Assembly (NCBI GenBank): GCA_041743425.1
Contig: JBGTMS010000096.1
Location: 1-38,698, forward strand
DNA length: 38,698 nucleotides
From: JTS-RE37 sp041743425
GTDB lineage: Bacteria; Bacteroidota; Bacteroidia; Flavobacteriales; Flavobacteriaceae
Reading direction: 5' to 3'
Part shown: piece by piece, positions 1 to 8,446 of the stretch
Layout: each line of letters starts with the position of its first letter
How positions within the stretch are numbered: the stretch's first letter is position 1
Notes under the pieces: generated by a model
The model's input: the letters and a program-made list of their open reading frames with translations, nothing else
What the model was told of the DNA's origin: nothing
Database searches by the model: none
Program-made: the position numbers and the translations under genes

Positions 1-204
1 ATCCTTCTTTTTAAATCCTTTGACGATGTCTTTCCACTTAACTTCCTTCCCGGTTTTTTCATTGATCCTTTTAAAGCGGATTCTGGAACCATCATGACTG
101 TCCAGCATATCCAGATCAAGGGGACGTTCTACCGCCCCGGAAAACAATTTAACCGGGATAGAAACAAGCCCAAAACTGATGGAACCATTCCAGATTGATC
201 TCAT
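1..204 (-). CDS. ku: Ku protein, N-terminal part (cut by window edge)
   Basis: This is the first 68 codons of a gene that runs off the left edge. The translation begins MRSIWNGSISFGLVSIPVKL, the characteristic opening strand of the bacterial Ku beta-barrel, followed by a stretch ending in RIRFKRINEKTGKEV that also matches Ku. Bacterial Ku forms a homodimer that binds DNA double-strand ends and recruits LigD for non-homologous end joining, mainly in non-growing or desiccated cells. Family members are about 250-300 aa, so roughly three quarters of the gene lies outside. The ATG at 202-204 is the only sensible start. LigD is not visible. The neighbouring stress genes fit a role in stationary-phase or desiccation survival, which is an inference. 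Confidence 0.93.
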   Translation of the reverse strand, partial: MRSIWNGSISFGLVSIPVKLFSGAVERPLDLDMLDSHDGSRIRFKRINEKTGKEVKWKDIVKGFKKKD

Positions 205-289
205 AACCTTTTACATTTAAGTGATACATGGGATAAATGCCCTTTTTGAAATAATGGAACTCTTACACTAAGACGCTATAGTCAATTAT

Positions 290-724
290 TCAGTTCTTGA
301 ACAGTGTTTTCAGATAAACCATTGATACTACGTTGGATTCGACTTTTGAAAGCTGGCTGCGCAAAACAGGTCGGAGCCACTGAGGTAATTCTTCCGACAG
401 CAGACAATCAACAATTTCCAGTGCCTTTTCAACAAATACAAATATTTCCATATCAGTAATGATATTTTTCAAGGAGGCCTTTCCATATGAATGTGTATGC
501 CATGCATACAGTTGGGTAAGGGTTTTCCCCTTTCCCGCCGATTCCGCGTCAAGACCCCTTTCAATGTCATCAATAAACTGATCACGCTCAATGGCACGCT
601 CCTCAAAGAAGAATTTCATAGTCGGGGAGTTGGCTCGTACAGACGCGTACAGGTATTGCTCTTCCGAAAAGACATATACCCTGATTAATTGCCGTAGACA
701 TTCAAAAAGGACAGTGTTCTTCAT
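290..724 (-). CDS. DUF2383/PA2169-like ferritin-like four-helix protein
   Basis: This 144-aa soluble protein is predicted to be almost entirely helical. Residues about 33-58 (SPTMKFFFEERAIERDQF and following) resemble the second helix of the DUF2383 (PA2169) ferritin-like family, in which a short loop is followed by a helix of the form F-F-x-x-R-A-x-E-R-x-x-F. The length fits the family. It has no signal peptide or membrane segment. The family is common in soil and stress-tolerant bacteria; its biochemical role is not established and metal binding is only suggested by the fold. The gene lies 85 bases upstream of the Ku gene on the same strand, so the two could be transcribed together. A different helical-bundle assignment is possible. 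Confidence 0.65.
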   Translation of the reverse strand: MKNTVLFECLRQLIRVYVFSEEQYLYASVRANSPTMKFFFEERAIERDQFIDDIERGLDAESAGKGKTLTQLYAWHTHSYGKASLKNIITDMEIFVFVEKALEIVDCLLSEELPQWLRPVLRSQLSKVESNVVSMVYLKTLFKN

Positions 725-1118
725 TATATAATTAGGCTGACTTGTGATAAATTTAAAAATTATCAGGTGGGACCATCAGCTTAGATGATCTGAAATTTAA
801 CGCATTCGAACAGCGCCTTCCCAAAAAGTATCTCCTTTGGTTGAATTCTTAACTCTCAACGGTTGGTTGTAATCAAGGTTGGCATTAAAGACAATTTTAA
901 GATCGATATGATTAAATATGGCAGTAGATATAAAATAATTTTATTATCCTGATCATAACCGCCTTTTTCAGCCCTTAACTATGTGCATTTCATTCAGGAA
1001 AGCATGACCGTAACGGGTTCTAAAGGGAGTACAGTCAGGGAATTAAGGATAAAGAATCAAACAGAAAAGGGTGTAACTTTTTGCTCTTAATCCAAAAAAG
1101 TAACTTAAGGAATACGCT
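725..1118. other. intergenic stretch, no gene seen
   Basis: These 394 bases separate the leftward DUF2383-like gene from the rightward 57-aa membrane protein gene. All frames are broken by stops at short intervals, and I see no convincing small gene or RNA. It should hold the divergent promoters of both flanking units, but I could not assign boxes with confidence. Confidence 0.5.
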
Positions 1119-1292
1119 ATGGCAGAAATAAAAATTGAAAAGAAAAGGCCTGTGTGGCCATGGATATTAATCGTTCTTATTATCCTCGGAGTCGTGGCTT
1201 ATTTTTATATGAATGCTCCACAAGCTGAAATGCTGGAAGATCCTTCGAATCCGAATACTGAAACCATCGAAAACAACGGAACTCAGAACTAG
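1119..1292 (+). CDS. small single-span membrane protein
   Basis: This 57-aa protein has a basic N-terminus (MAEIKIEKKRP), one hydrophobic segment at about residues 13-31 (WPWILIVLIILGVVAYFY), then a polar acidic tail rich in Asn, Glu and Thr. That layout predicts one membrane span with the short basic end inside and the acidic tail outside. Small proteins beginning with a lysine-rich stretch and a V-W-P-W-type membrane entry are common in Bacteroidota, but I know no function. The start is the only ATG before the hydrophobic segment. It stands about 150 bases before the PRC-barrel gene in the same direction and may share its transcript. Codon use and composition look like a real gene. Confidence 0.65.
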   Translation: MAEIKIEKKRPVWPWILIVLIILGVVAYFYMNAPQAEMLEDPSNPNTETIENNGTQN

Positions 1293-1443
1293 GGAGGAAT
1301 TCAGTACGAAAATCAGGAGAATGAGCATGCCCCGATGAGGATCTGTACAGTGGGTATTAAGCATTTGGCAGGTTTTGCAGAAAGGGAATTCCTGTGAAGT
1401 AAACTGGAGTTATAAATTTAAAAGAGCACTTAAATAGTAGATT

Positions 1444-2139
1444 ATGAGCAAAGAAAAGAATTTATATTACCTGAGTGAATTGACAGATTACAAGATTTCA
1501 TCAGGGTATCCGGATGTCAGGGGATGGGATGTAAAAGATAACGATAACAGGGTGATTGGGAAGATCGATAACCTCCTTGTTGACAAGGTGACAGAAAGGG
1601 TTGTTTATCTCGATGTTGAAGTGGACGAAAGCATTATTGATGCCAGGCATGACCCTTATGGAACTCCGGCCAATAGTGATATTCGCGAATTTGTGAACAA
1701 GGATGGCGAGAATCATGTGATTGTACCTATAGGACTGGTAGACCTGCATAAGGAAAAGGATTATGTTTTTACCGGGAGCATAGATCACAGAACATTCGCT
1801 GAGACCAAACGGATTGGAAAGGGTGTGGCAATAGACCGCGATTATGAGGTAATTGTTCTGGATTCGTATGGCCGACGGCATGTTGGGAGGCGTCTGAATC
1901 CTCAGCAGGCGGAAGAATATAAAGGCGATCCGGTTACAGGGGTGGATCAGGATGAGGAGCGTCTGGAGCGAATCAAGGAAAGAGATCATATAGGCGAATT
2001 CCGGGATTTGGAAGGAAAGGACAATGTGGATTGGTACGATGCCGAAAATGAAGACATTGAATATGACAAAGAACATCCCCACTTTTATCGGAGAAAAGAA
2101 TTTGATGATTCCCGGTTCCGAAGAAGGAAGGACCGATAG
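1444..2139 (+). CDS. PRC-barrel domain protein
   Basis: This 231-aa soluble protein has a PRC-barrel in its first 115 residues or so. The pattern D-V-R-G-W-D-V, followed by R-V-I-G-K-I-D-N-L-L-V-D and R-V-V-Y-L-D-V-E-V, is the typical beta-barrel signature shared with photosynthetic reaction-centre H subunits and RimM. A second beta-rich stretch near residues 105-150 may form another small barrel (V-A-I-D-R-D-Y-E-V-I-V-L). The C-terminal 80 residues are very rich in Asp, Glu, Arg and Lys and probably disordered. Non-photosynthetic PRC-barrel proteins are common in stress-related clusters of heterotrophs; their ligands are mostly unknown. The context with CsbD-like and other small stress proteins supports a general stress role, which is inferred. 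Confidence 0.85.
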   Translation: MSKEKNLYYLSELTDYKISSGYPDVRGWDVKDNDNRVIGKIDNLLVDKVTERVVYLDVEVDESIIDARHDPYGTPANSDIREFVNKDGENHVIVPIGLVDLHKEKDYVFTGSIDHRTFAETKRIGKGVAIDRDYEVIVLDSYGRRHVGRRLNPQQAEEYKGDPVTGVDQDEERLERIKERDHIGEFRDLEGKDNVDWYDAENEDIEYDKEHPHFYRRKEFDDSRFRRRKDR

Positions 2140-2190
2140 GGTGGCCGGAATCTCTTCAGGTCTGTGAATTCTCTAAATTATCAGCTTACT

Positions 2191-2454
2191 ATGATGCATC
2201 GAAATAAAAAGTTTGCTGACGATCTTGACCATGGACGAGACAAACATGGCCGGAAGAAGCAGGATTTGAATCAGTACAGGGAACTGGCTGACAAATGGAA
2301 TGCCATACAGGAAGACTATCTGGAGAAGTATCCGGATTTAAGTATGGACGACCTCTATTATGAGGGAGGTGGATTTGAGGGATTGATTGAAAAAATCGCG
2401 GAAGTCAGAGATATTTCGGTGGAAGAAGTCCGAAAGGAGATCACAGAGTGGTAA
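2191..2454 (+). CDS. CsbD-like stress protein (first of three paralogues)
   Basis: This 87-aa highly charged protein aligns with the two other small proteins in the window that end in R-K-E-I-x-x-W. Shared positions are D/G-K-W, then Y/F-x-x-K-Y-x-x-L, then D, G-x-F, and the tail RKEITEW. The canonical member (8735-8920) is a recognisable CsbD protein, so this is a diverged CsbD-like form with a basic N-terminal extension (MMHRNKKFADDLDHGRDKHG). CsbD proteins are general-stress proteins of unknown biochemistry. A GTG at 2164 would add nine residues; I prefer ATG 2191 because it gives a length close to the 88-aa paralogue, but no Shine-Dalgarno decides the matter. It follows the PRC-barrel gene closely and is probably co-transcribed. 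Confidence 0.75.
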   Translation: MMHRNKKFADDLDHGRDKHGRKKQDLNQYRELADKWNAIQEDYLEKYPDLSMDDLYYEGGGFEGLIEKIAEVRDISVEEVRKEITEW

Positions 2455-2866
2455 AATACTTGTCCCTACCGGAAGGGTTGAAAAGTTACGAGTAGCCTTC
2501 ATTTATCCGGGAAAATAAGAATAACATAAGAAAAGGGGTTGGAAACACCATCTCTGGGATTTCATAGGATGCCTTCATTAGGCCCTGTCGGAACGCTAAG
2601 AAAAGGGATGGGTTAACATCTACTTATCGGTAGTTTACAAGGTTATCCGAAGGCTTATGATTACAATTAACTTTTTTAAATGATTAGGCTTCTCAGCGTC
2701 TGTTTTATGTCGAAAAACTCGAAAAATGAAGATAATCTCCAGTGTGATACAGCTGCAGTTGCAGGATTTTTTCAATTTTTGAGTGCTAATTTTTCATTGT
2801 AATGAACTCCATTTCTTTCCTACAAAAAGTGTAATTTAGAAACGCAACATTAAAAATTTCGCCATC
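2455..2866. other. intergenic stretch with an imperfect direct repeat
   Basis: No coding frame is convincing in these 412 bases between the two CsbD-like genes. Two imperfect copies of a segment beginning TAAGAAAAGGG are present, at 2527-2553 and 2597-2621; the second copy runs on to TTAACATCT where the first reads AAACACCATCT. The copies start 70 bases apart. Their role is unknown, and chance similarity in A/G-rich DNA cannot be excluded. Confidence 0.4.
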
Positions 2867-3133
2867 ATGATAAGCAACAACAAAACCCATCACCGGCGTA
2901 CCCCTTATATCCGCGATGAATTTCACAGAGAAACCCCTGTCTCTCGTGCAGCATGTGATCATCTCGAAGACAAATGGTATGACATAGAAGATGAATATCG
3001 GACCAAATACAGCGAATTGACTAATGACGATGTATACTATGATCAGGGCCGTTTTATAGAAATGCTGGAACGTATTGGGAAAAAACGTGGTAAAACCCGC
3101 CAACAAATCCGCAAGGAGATAGAAAATTGGTAA
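2867..3133 (+). CDS. CsbD-like stress protein (second paralogue)
   Basis: This 88-aa protein is paralogous to the product at 2191-2454: both carry D-K-W, then K-Y-x-x-L, D-D-x-Y-Y and a C-terminal R-K-E-I followed by an aromatic end (RKEIENW here). It has its own basic, His-rich leader (MISNNKTHHRRTPYIRDEFH). There is no signal peptide or membrane segment; it is a soluble, hydrophilic, mostly helical protein. The 412-base gap before it suggests its own promoter, so the two copies may respond to different conditions. The function of CsbD-like proteins is unknown beyond induction in general stress in other bacteria. Confidence 0.75.
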   Translation: MISNNKTHHRRTPYIRDEFHRETPVSRAACDHLEDKWYDIEDEYRTKYSELTNDDVYYDQGRFIEMLERIGKKRGKTRQQIRKEIENW

Positions 3134-3314
3134 TCGGTCCTACAACTTCTTACAACATTTGCATTAAGATCTTAAGGTTTTGATATTTGGAATCTCACAT
3201 TTTACTTTCCAATCTATCCTCCGAGAACCATACTGACCGGATAATATCCGGATAATTGGAAATATTCCAAACCGCATAGTCATTTGACCTATCTTCGTTA
3301 GGGAGTACGCACGT

Positions 3315-4721
3315 ATGAAGGATCAGTCCTATGTAATTATTCATCTGAATACTACTGAGAATTGCAATCGTTATAGAAGTATAAGGATGAACGCCATTTG
3401 CCTCAGACGAATTAAGGAAGGCAAAACGGAGGCCACCTTTTATGCGAGATGTCGGCCGGGGAGATATCTGTCTCAGGAAGCGCTAGAAAATGGATCTTCA
3501 TGTTACTCGGGTTTCTCGGAAATTGCCGGAAAAGTTTCATCACTGACCCATAATGCGGTTCTGGTAGCTCACAATGCGCCCAGAGTATATCAAACCCTTA
3601 AGGCTGAATTCCGGCGTACCGGATGTAAATTCGAAGTTCCTTACCTGTGCACCGAGCGGCTGAGCAATACCCTGGTGCCACACCTGACATCCTATGATCT
3701 TGATTACATGTGTGCTGTTTTAGGAATTTATACTGGTGAATTATCCGATACAGCTGCAGGTAACGATGCTGTATGTGAATTATTCCTCAGACTACTGCGG
3801 CTGGACGAGGATGGTTCTGTGTGTTCAGCAAATATCGTCCGACAGAAACCACCAGTTAAAATTCAAAAATGGATTGAGGCGTCACAATTTTCCGGTTTAC
3901 CGTCGGATGCAGGGATTTATACTTTTCACGACAGAGACGGGGAATTGATTTATGCCGGAAAGGCAAAGAATATCAAAAGACGGATCCTGAGCCATTTTAC
4001 CTCACAAACGGAGAAAGGAAAAGCCTTACGAAACAGGACGAGAGCATTTAATTTTGAACGGTGTGGCAATGAACTCATTGCCCTCCTATGGGAGGCTGAT
4101 TTGATTCTTATTCGAAGGCCGGAAGGCAATACGCTTCAAAAAAAAGAATATCCCACCTATCATATAGTTCCAGGTAAAAACCGGCAAGGCATTATTAGTT
4201 TTCATGTTGAAAGAAAACCCTTTCGTCGGGACACAACCTCTATATTTTTCAGAAAAAAAGAGGCCTTATTAAAACTGAACGAAATATGCAGACTTCATCG
4301 CCTGTGTCCCACATACACCGGCCTTGCTCCCGGGAAAAATAAATGCCGCCAATTTGATGAAACCGGATGCCTTGGTATTTGTCAGGGACTTGAAAAGGCT
4401 GGGCATTATAATGTCAGGGCCCAAAGAGCCATAACCAACCTCGAAGAGGAAGGTGACTTCCTGATCACAGGAGAGGGAAGGAATTCGAATGAGAAAAGTC
4501 TGGTATTAGTTCTCAATGGTGTTTATCAGGGCTTCGGATTTGTAGATGTCACCGAACAAATCACTGGTTTGAATGAAATTCTGCATCTCATTACTCCAAG
4601 GAAGCATACGTATCACACTGCAAGAATTGTAGCTGCCTATATTCTCAGAAATCCCGGGAGCAAGACCGTCCTGGAAATTGCCCGGACTCAGGCTTCAATT
4701 CCGGGTCACAAGGTTGGGTAG
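3315..4721 (+). CDS. exonuclease-like plus GIY-YIG (UvrC/Cho-type) nuclease, exonuclease half degenerate
   Basis: This 468-aa protein follows the Bacteroidota architecture of a DnaQ-like exonuclease domain (about residues 5-165) joined to a UvrC-type GIY-YIG nuclease domain (about 195-285) and a C-terminal region with four Cys near 315-370. The GIY-YIG half looks intact: Gly200-Ile-Tyr202, Tyr213-Ala-Gly215, Arg222/Arg223 and Glu260 in LLWEADLI. The exonuclease half keeps the fold-level pattern (VLVAHN, LCTERLSNTL, TSYDLDYM) but has lost most catalytic residues. The usual D-x-E is His10 and Asn12, the Asp after VAHN is Val91, and the usual His of the last motif is Thr146; only Asp151 remains. 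Active relatives probably act in DNA repair or processing. This copy likely uses the exonuclease fold for binding only. It is monocistronic, with about 180 bases upstream and 250 downstream. Confidence 0.85.
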   Translation: MKDQSYVIIHLNTTENCNRYRSIRMNAICLRRIKEGKTEATFYARCRPGRYLSQEALENGSSCYSGFSEIAGKVSSLTHNAVLVAHNAPRVYQTLKAEFRRTGCKFEVPYLCTERLSNTLVPHLTSYDLDYMCAVLGIYTGELSDTAAGNDAVCELFLRLLRLDEDGSVCSANIVRQKPPVKIQKWIEASQFSGLPSDAGIYTFHDRDGELIYAGKAKNIKRRILSHFTSQTEKGKALRNRTRAFNFERCGNELIALLWEADLILIRRPEGNTLQKKEYPTYHIVPGKNRQGIISFHVERKPFRRDTTSIFFRKKEALLKLNEICRLHRLCPTYTGLAPGKNKCRQFDETGCLGICQGLEKAGHYNVRAQRAITNLEEEGDFLITGEGRNSNEKSLVLVLNGVYQGFGFVDVTEQITGLNEILHLITPRKHTYHTARIVAAYILRNPGSKTVLEIARTQASIPGHKVG

Positions 4722-4974
4722 TTATTTATCAAATTTTTATTTTTATTCCCATGGGGGCAATTTAAGCCCTGAAAGGGGCAATGGTTGACACCCAGATAAA
4801 GGATCATTGATTTTGTAATAAAAGTACTACAAGAATAATAGAATGCTTATTTTTGCCCTTTGGTATTCTCCGGGAATTTCAATTTATTAGGGCAATTTCA
4901 TGAAGATTCCTAAGGATAATTATTGAGTAAGAGCGATAGCTATTTCAACCAATCCGGTTAGGCGCACAACGATA

Positions 4975-6546
4975 ATGGGCAAAATTTTGATCTTCCTGGC
5001 GGCAGCACTGTTTGTGATGATTACATTGACTATTTGGGTCGTCTCGTTCGAGCGAATTCAATTGAACAATGAGAATATCATCTCTGTGGAAAACAGTGTG
5101 GCCGGCACCAAGTTGGCGGAAGCAGAAGCTAGGTTGAAGGAATTATACAGTATCAGCCGCGACAATGTTTTATTTATCGCAGATCTTGTTGAGACCGATT
5201 TGAATAATGGGATTTCCGAAGGCAATACGGCCTCCATCCTGCAAAGTTTTCTCACCTCCCACACAAATTATTTCCAGGCCCGGTTAATAGATAAACGGGG
5301 TATTGAGAAAATACGGCTGGAGAGTGTGGGCGATCGCATTCTCGAGATTGACAAATCGCATTTGGTTAACAAGAAAAACCTTTATTATTTTCAGGAGGCT
5401 ATTTCTCTTGCCTCCGATGAAGTCTACATTTCCTATCTGGACCTCAACGTGGAAAAAGGTCAGGTAGAACTTCCTTTCAGGCCCACCATTCGTTTCTTTA
5501 CACCTGTTTTCAGAGGTAATGAGCGGGAAGGAATCATCGGATTGAACCTCAATGCACAGTCATGGCTCAATAGCTTCAGATCCCAGGATATTTTCCTTCT
5601 CAATTCCAAGGACCAGATATTCATAGGTGATGAGCAGACACTTTACAAAGTTTCAACCGTAGATCTTGAAAAGAAAGATACCTATGGAAATCCGTACTAC
5701 TTTTCCAAAAAAATCAGCCTAGAGGGCAATCATGTCTGGCAATTGTACACAAAGCGTGACGTCCGACTTATTCAGGCAAAAAAAGATACCTATCGTAGGC
5801 GTATTTACAGAACGGCCTCGGCCCTTAGTGCAGGCTCTTTACTTTTTCTTGTGATTGTTTATACCTTTTATAAAAAAAATGCAGAAATAGCAGGACTGAA
5901 CAATACGATAGAGGCGAGTCTGCAGGAAAGAAACACGCTGTTAAAAGAAATTCATCACAGAGTAAAGAATAATCTGCAGGTGATTACCAGCTTACTTAGC
6001 CTCCAATCCAGTTTTGTTGATGAAGCGGCAACCAAAGGACTGTTGCGTTACAGCCAGTACAGGATCAAATCGATGGCTATGATTCACGAAATGCTTTATC
6101 AGAGTGATAACCTCAGCCGGATCAATTACGGGGAATACCTCCAGCGCCTGATTGCCACACTGATTCAGTCCATGAAGGGCTCTAATAGTGGTTTTCGACT
6201 GGAAATGGAAGCAGATGATATATTTCTCAATGTAGATACTTCCATTCCTCTGGGTCTTATGATCAATGAAATGATAACGAATTCACTTAAATATGGCTTC
6301 CATAACAGGCGCGAAGGAATTCTATCTATTTCTCTTCGCCGGTTAACCTATCCTCATTTTTTACTGAAAATTGGGGATGACGGGCAAGGTTTCCCCGATG
6401 ACATTACCTTTCGAAACACCAAATCTTTGGGCCTTAAACTCATCCACAAGCTGGTCCTGCAATTAAAAGGGAATATAGAAAAGGACAATTCGAAGCCGGG
6501 TACTCATTATATTGTTTCATTTCAGGAAATTGATCAAAAATCATAG
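4975..6546 (+). CDS. membrane sensor histidine kinase, HisKA_2 type
   Basis: This 523-aa protein has a membrane span at residues 3-23, an extracytoplasmic sensor of about 245 residues that resembles a Cache-like domain, a second span near 283-297, a short coiled segment, then the kinase. The phosphoacceptor region reads LLKEIHHRVKNNLQ, with His327/His328, typical of the HisKA_2 group (PdtaS/LytS-like). The ATPase domain has the N-box around Asn431-Asn436 (INEMITNSLKYGF) and the G-box IGDDGQGFP. It should autophosphorylate on a periplasmic signal and pass the phosphate to the receiver encoded two bases downstream. The signal cannot be read from the sequence. ATG 4975 places a normal signal-anchor at the N-terminus. 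Confidence 0.92.
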   Translation: MGKILIFLAAALFVMITLTIWVVSFERIQLNNENIISVENSVAGTKLAEAEARLKELYSISRDNVLFIADLVETDLNNGISEGNTASILQSFLTSHTNYFQARLIDKRGIEKIRLESVGDRILEIDKSHLVNKKNLYYFQEAISLASDEVYISYLDLNVEKGQVELPFRPTIRFFTPVFRGNEREGIIGLNLNAQSWLNSFRSQDIFLLNSKDQIFIGDEQTLYKVSTVDLEKKDTYGNPYYFSKKISLEGNHVWQLYTKRDVRLIQAKKDTYRRRIYRTASALSAGSLLFLVIVYTFYKKNAEIAGLNNTIEASLQERNTLLKEIHHRVKNNLQVITSLLSLQSSFVDEAATKGLLRYSQYRIKSMAMIHEMLYQSDNLSRINYGEYLQRLIATLIQSMKGSNSGFRLEMEADDIFLNVDTSIPLGLMINEMITNSLKYGFHNRREGILSISLRRLTYPHFLLKIGDDGQGFPDDITFRNTKSLGLKLIHKLVLQLKGNIEKDNSKPGTHYIVSFQEIDQKS

Positions 6547-6548
6547 GT

Positions 6549-6947
6549 ATGTCACTGAAGGTACTGATAGTAGAAGATAACTTCATCATTCAGATGTTTT
6601 TGGAAAGCAGTGTGGAAGACATGGGGCATTCAATATCAGGTCTGGCTGCAGATAGTAATGCCGCCATGAAGTGTATTGGGGAAGAAAAACCGGATATTAT
6701 TTTCCTGGACATAGGTCTGGCCGGAGCATTGGATGGGATAGAGACCGCAAAGCTAATTAAGTCGAACTATGATATTCCCATTGTTTTTATAACCGGCAAT
6801 TCTGATGAGGATACGCTCCATAGGGCCATGGAGACAGAACCGATTTATATTTTATATAAACCTATTGACGAATACAAGTTAGCGGCAGAATTTGAAGTGA
6901 TTGCAAATAAAGTTGAAATCCTAAAATCCAGGTCAGGCTTATCCTAG
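6549..6947 (+). CDS. single-domain response regulator
   Basis: This 132-aa protein is a receiver domain alone. The acidic pocket is Glu9-Asp10, the phosphoacceptor Asp54 (DIIFLDIGL), the switch Thr82 and the conserved Lys104 (YILYKP). There is no DNA-binding or enzymatic output domain, so it must act through protein contacts or as a phosphorelay intermediate. It starts two bases after the HisKA_2 kinase stop codon and is almost certainly its partner. In some relatives a HisKA_2 kinase and its receiver control other regulators, such as RNA-binding ANTAR proteins or sigma-factor partners; none is adjacent here. Confidence 0.92.
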   Translation: MSLKVLIVEDNFIIQMFLESSVEDMGHSISGLAADSNAAMKCIGEEKPDIIFLDIGLAGALDGIETAKLIKSNYDIPIVFITGNSDEDTLHRAMETEPIYILYKPIDEYKLAAEFEVIANKVEILKSRSGLS

Positions 6948-7192
6948 GCAATTACAATGTATTAGGGGGCCCCCTGTTTGTGGCTAGTGAAGTATATTTT
7001 CTTCCTCCCGCGACTATTATTTCAAAGCCAAAGTTTCTAAAATCGTTCCGAACCAGTCTGCAGTCAAAGTTAACTCCGTTAGGTGCCAAGACGGTACGTT
7101 CCCTGATCTTATATTTCAGGATATGCAGCCGGATGGCGGATTCCTAAGTAATACCAGGCCTGAGATCTCTGTTCGTACGTTCTGACTCCTGG

Positions 7193-8071
7193 CTAAAGGT
7201 GCAGAGCTTTAGTGGGTTTTCTCTCATAGAATTCGGAATAGATTTTTGTGAATGCTGCTCCGAAGAACATGATCAGACATGAGTAGAATACCCAGAGAAG
7301 AATAAGTATAATGGATCCGGCCGCACCGTATGTGGAGCCAGGATCAGCTTGTCCAAAATAGATTCCGAGCAGGAATTTACCTATTACAAAGAGTATGGAA
7401 GTCAGTACAGCCCCTGCCCAAACGGTTTTCCAGCGGACTTTTGCGTCCGGCAGGAATTTAAACATCAGCGCAAACAACACAGTAATTGTTCCGAGAGATA
7501 TAAGAGTATCAAGCAGATAAGCTACATAAAGTAATATATCCGGGAAACGCGTTTTTATAAAATCCTTGAGAGCCGAAATAGCTGCAGTGACTACAAAACT
7601 TGTCAATAACAGGAAACCTATGACCATGATGAACGCAAAACTTCTGGCACGGTCCTTTAAGAGCTGAAGCCAAAAATTTTTTGTCGGGTCCTGGCTTACC
7701 TGCCAGATTTTATTAAAGGAAATCTGAATATGGTAGAAAACCCCGGTTGCACCGAATATAAGAACAATTATGCCAAGAATACTGGAGATCAGGCTCTTGT
7801 TTCCATCTGTGGTTTCTACAACCATATCCCGAACGGCATCACCTGCGCCAGGTCCTATGGCGGAACTTATCTCTTGCGTTACTCTGCCCTGAACCAGGTC
7901 CTCACCCCATATTGCTCCCACGATATTCACAATAATGACAAGCAGTCCGGGTAGGGAAAGTATTGCATAGTATGCAACCACTGCACTCAGTCGCCATGGA
8001 TCATCTGCCTCCCACCGAACATAGGTTTTTTTTAAAAGTGCGGGAAAATCAGCGATTTTAAATTTTGGCAT
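7193..8071 (-). CDS. YihY/BrkB family membrane protein
   Basis: This 292-aa integral membrane protein has about six hydrophobic segments (near residues 32-52, 97-115, 138-165, 182-205, 218-238 and 250-275). The N-terminal ADDPWRLSAVVAYYAILSLP, the mid-region FGATGVFYHIQISFNKIW and the FLPDAKVRWKTVWAGA segment are hallmarks of the YihY/BrkB family. The family's role is unsettled; proposals include transport or envelope functions, and the old ribonuclease BN label for it was incorrect. It is convergent with the receiver gene to its left. An intrinsic terminator for the upstream small gene lies before its start, so it probably has its own promoter. Confidence 0.92.
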   Translation of the reverse strand: MPKFKIADFPALLKKTYVRWEADDPWRLSAVVAYYAILSLPGLLVIIVNIVGAIWGEDLVQGRVTQEISSAIGPGAGDAVRDMVVETTDGNKSLISSILGIIVLIFGATGVFYHIQISFNKIWQVSQDPTKNFWLQLLKDRARSFAFIMVIGFLLLTSFVVTAAISALKDFIKTRFPDILLYVAYLLDTLISLGTITVLFALMFKFLPDAKVRWKTVWAGAVLTSILFVIGKFLLGIYFGQADPGSTYGAAGSIILILLWVFYSCLIMFFGAAFTKIYSEFYERKPTKALHL

Positions 8072-8213
8072 GAGGTTAAAACGTTGTTTTAAGCGAAAAT
8101 ATATCTGAAGTGAAGGAAGGTTTTGGGTAATATCAAAGTCCTTTAGTTGTAAATTAAGTCGTGTAAGTCCTTACTATTCACAGCATATCCCAGAAGCGAA
8201 CATGGAAAATAAT

Positions 8214-8237
8214 AAAAGCCCTTTGAAAAGGGCTTTT
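8214..8237 (-). terminator. intrinsic terminator hairpin
   Basis: Inverted repeat with arms AAAAGCCCTT (8214-8223) and AAGGGCTTTT (8228-8237) and a 4-base loop. The A/T ends provide a U-tract on either strand. It lies just past the stop of the small membrane protein gene at 8279-8446 on the minus strand and before the YihY gene, so it most likely ends the small gene's transcript. Confidence 0.75.
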
Positions 8238-8278
8238 CATTCATATCTGTGAAGATTTCACAAAGACTCTGGTTCCGA

Positions 8279-8446
8279 TTATAGAACCTTACGTCCGGAA
8301 ATGATATTGTAAAGGATGATAATCACCGCAATTACAATAAGAACGTGAATTAGACTGTTTGTGCCCATCCCTGGAATTACATCCAAAAGGCCCAAGAGCC
8401 ACACAATGATACAAATAACGGCTACTAACCACAAAAGGTTTCTCAT
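8279..8446 (-). CDS. Lmo0937-like small membrane protein (DUF5670)
   Basis: This 55-aa protein has two hydrophobic segments (residues 3-20 and 33-49) around a short G-M-G-T-N-S turn and ends in a basic tail (SGRKVL). The opening MRNLLWLVAVICIIVWLLGL, then the I-P-G-M-G-x-x-x-H-V-L-I-V-I-A-V-I-I-I-L-Y pattern, is the signature of the Lmo0937/DUF5670 family of tiny two-span proteins, often stress induced and of unknown function. The ATG at 8444-8446 is the only start that keeps both segments. A terminator hairpin follows at 8214-8237. It is surrounded by other small stress-type genes. Confidence 0.85.
   Translation of the reverse strand: MRNLLWLVAVICIIVWLLGLLDVIPGMGTNSLIHVLIVIAVIIILYNIISGRKVL

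Noticed and set aside
1296..1393. AGGAATTC and GAATTCCT as an inverted repeat
   Set aside because: The arms are about 85 bases apart and consist mostly of a palindromic restriction site, so pairing is not persuasive.
1501..2082. 193-aa hydrophobic minus-strand frame
   Set aside because: Antisense to the PRC-barrel gene; the apparent hydrophobicity comes from reading Asp/Glu/Lys codons backwards.
4770..4790. GCCC-TGAAA-GGGGC hairpin after the GIY-YIG gene as a terminator
   Set aside because: The stem is short and no T-tract follows.
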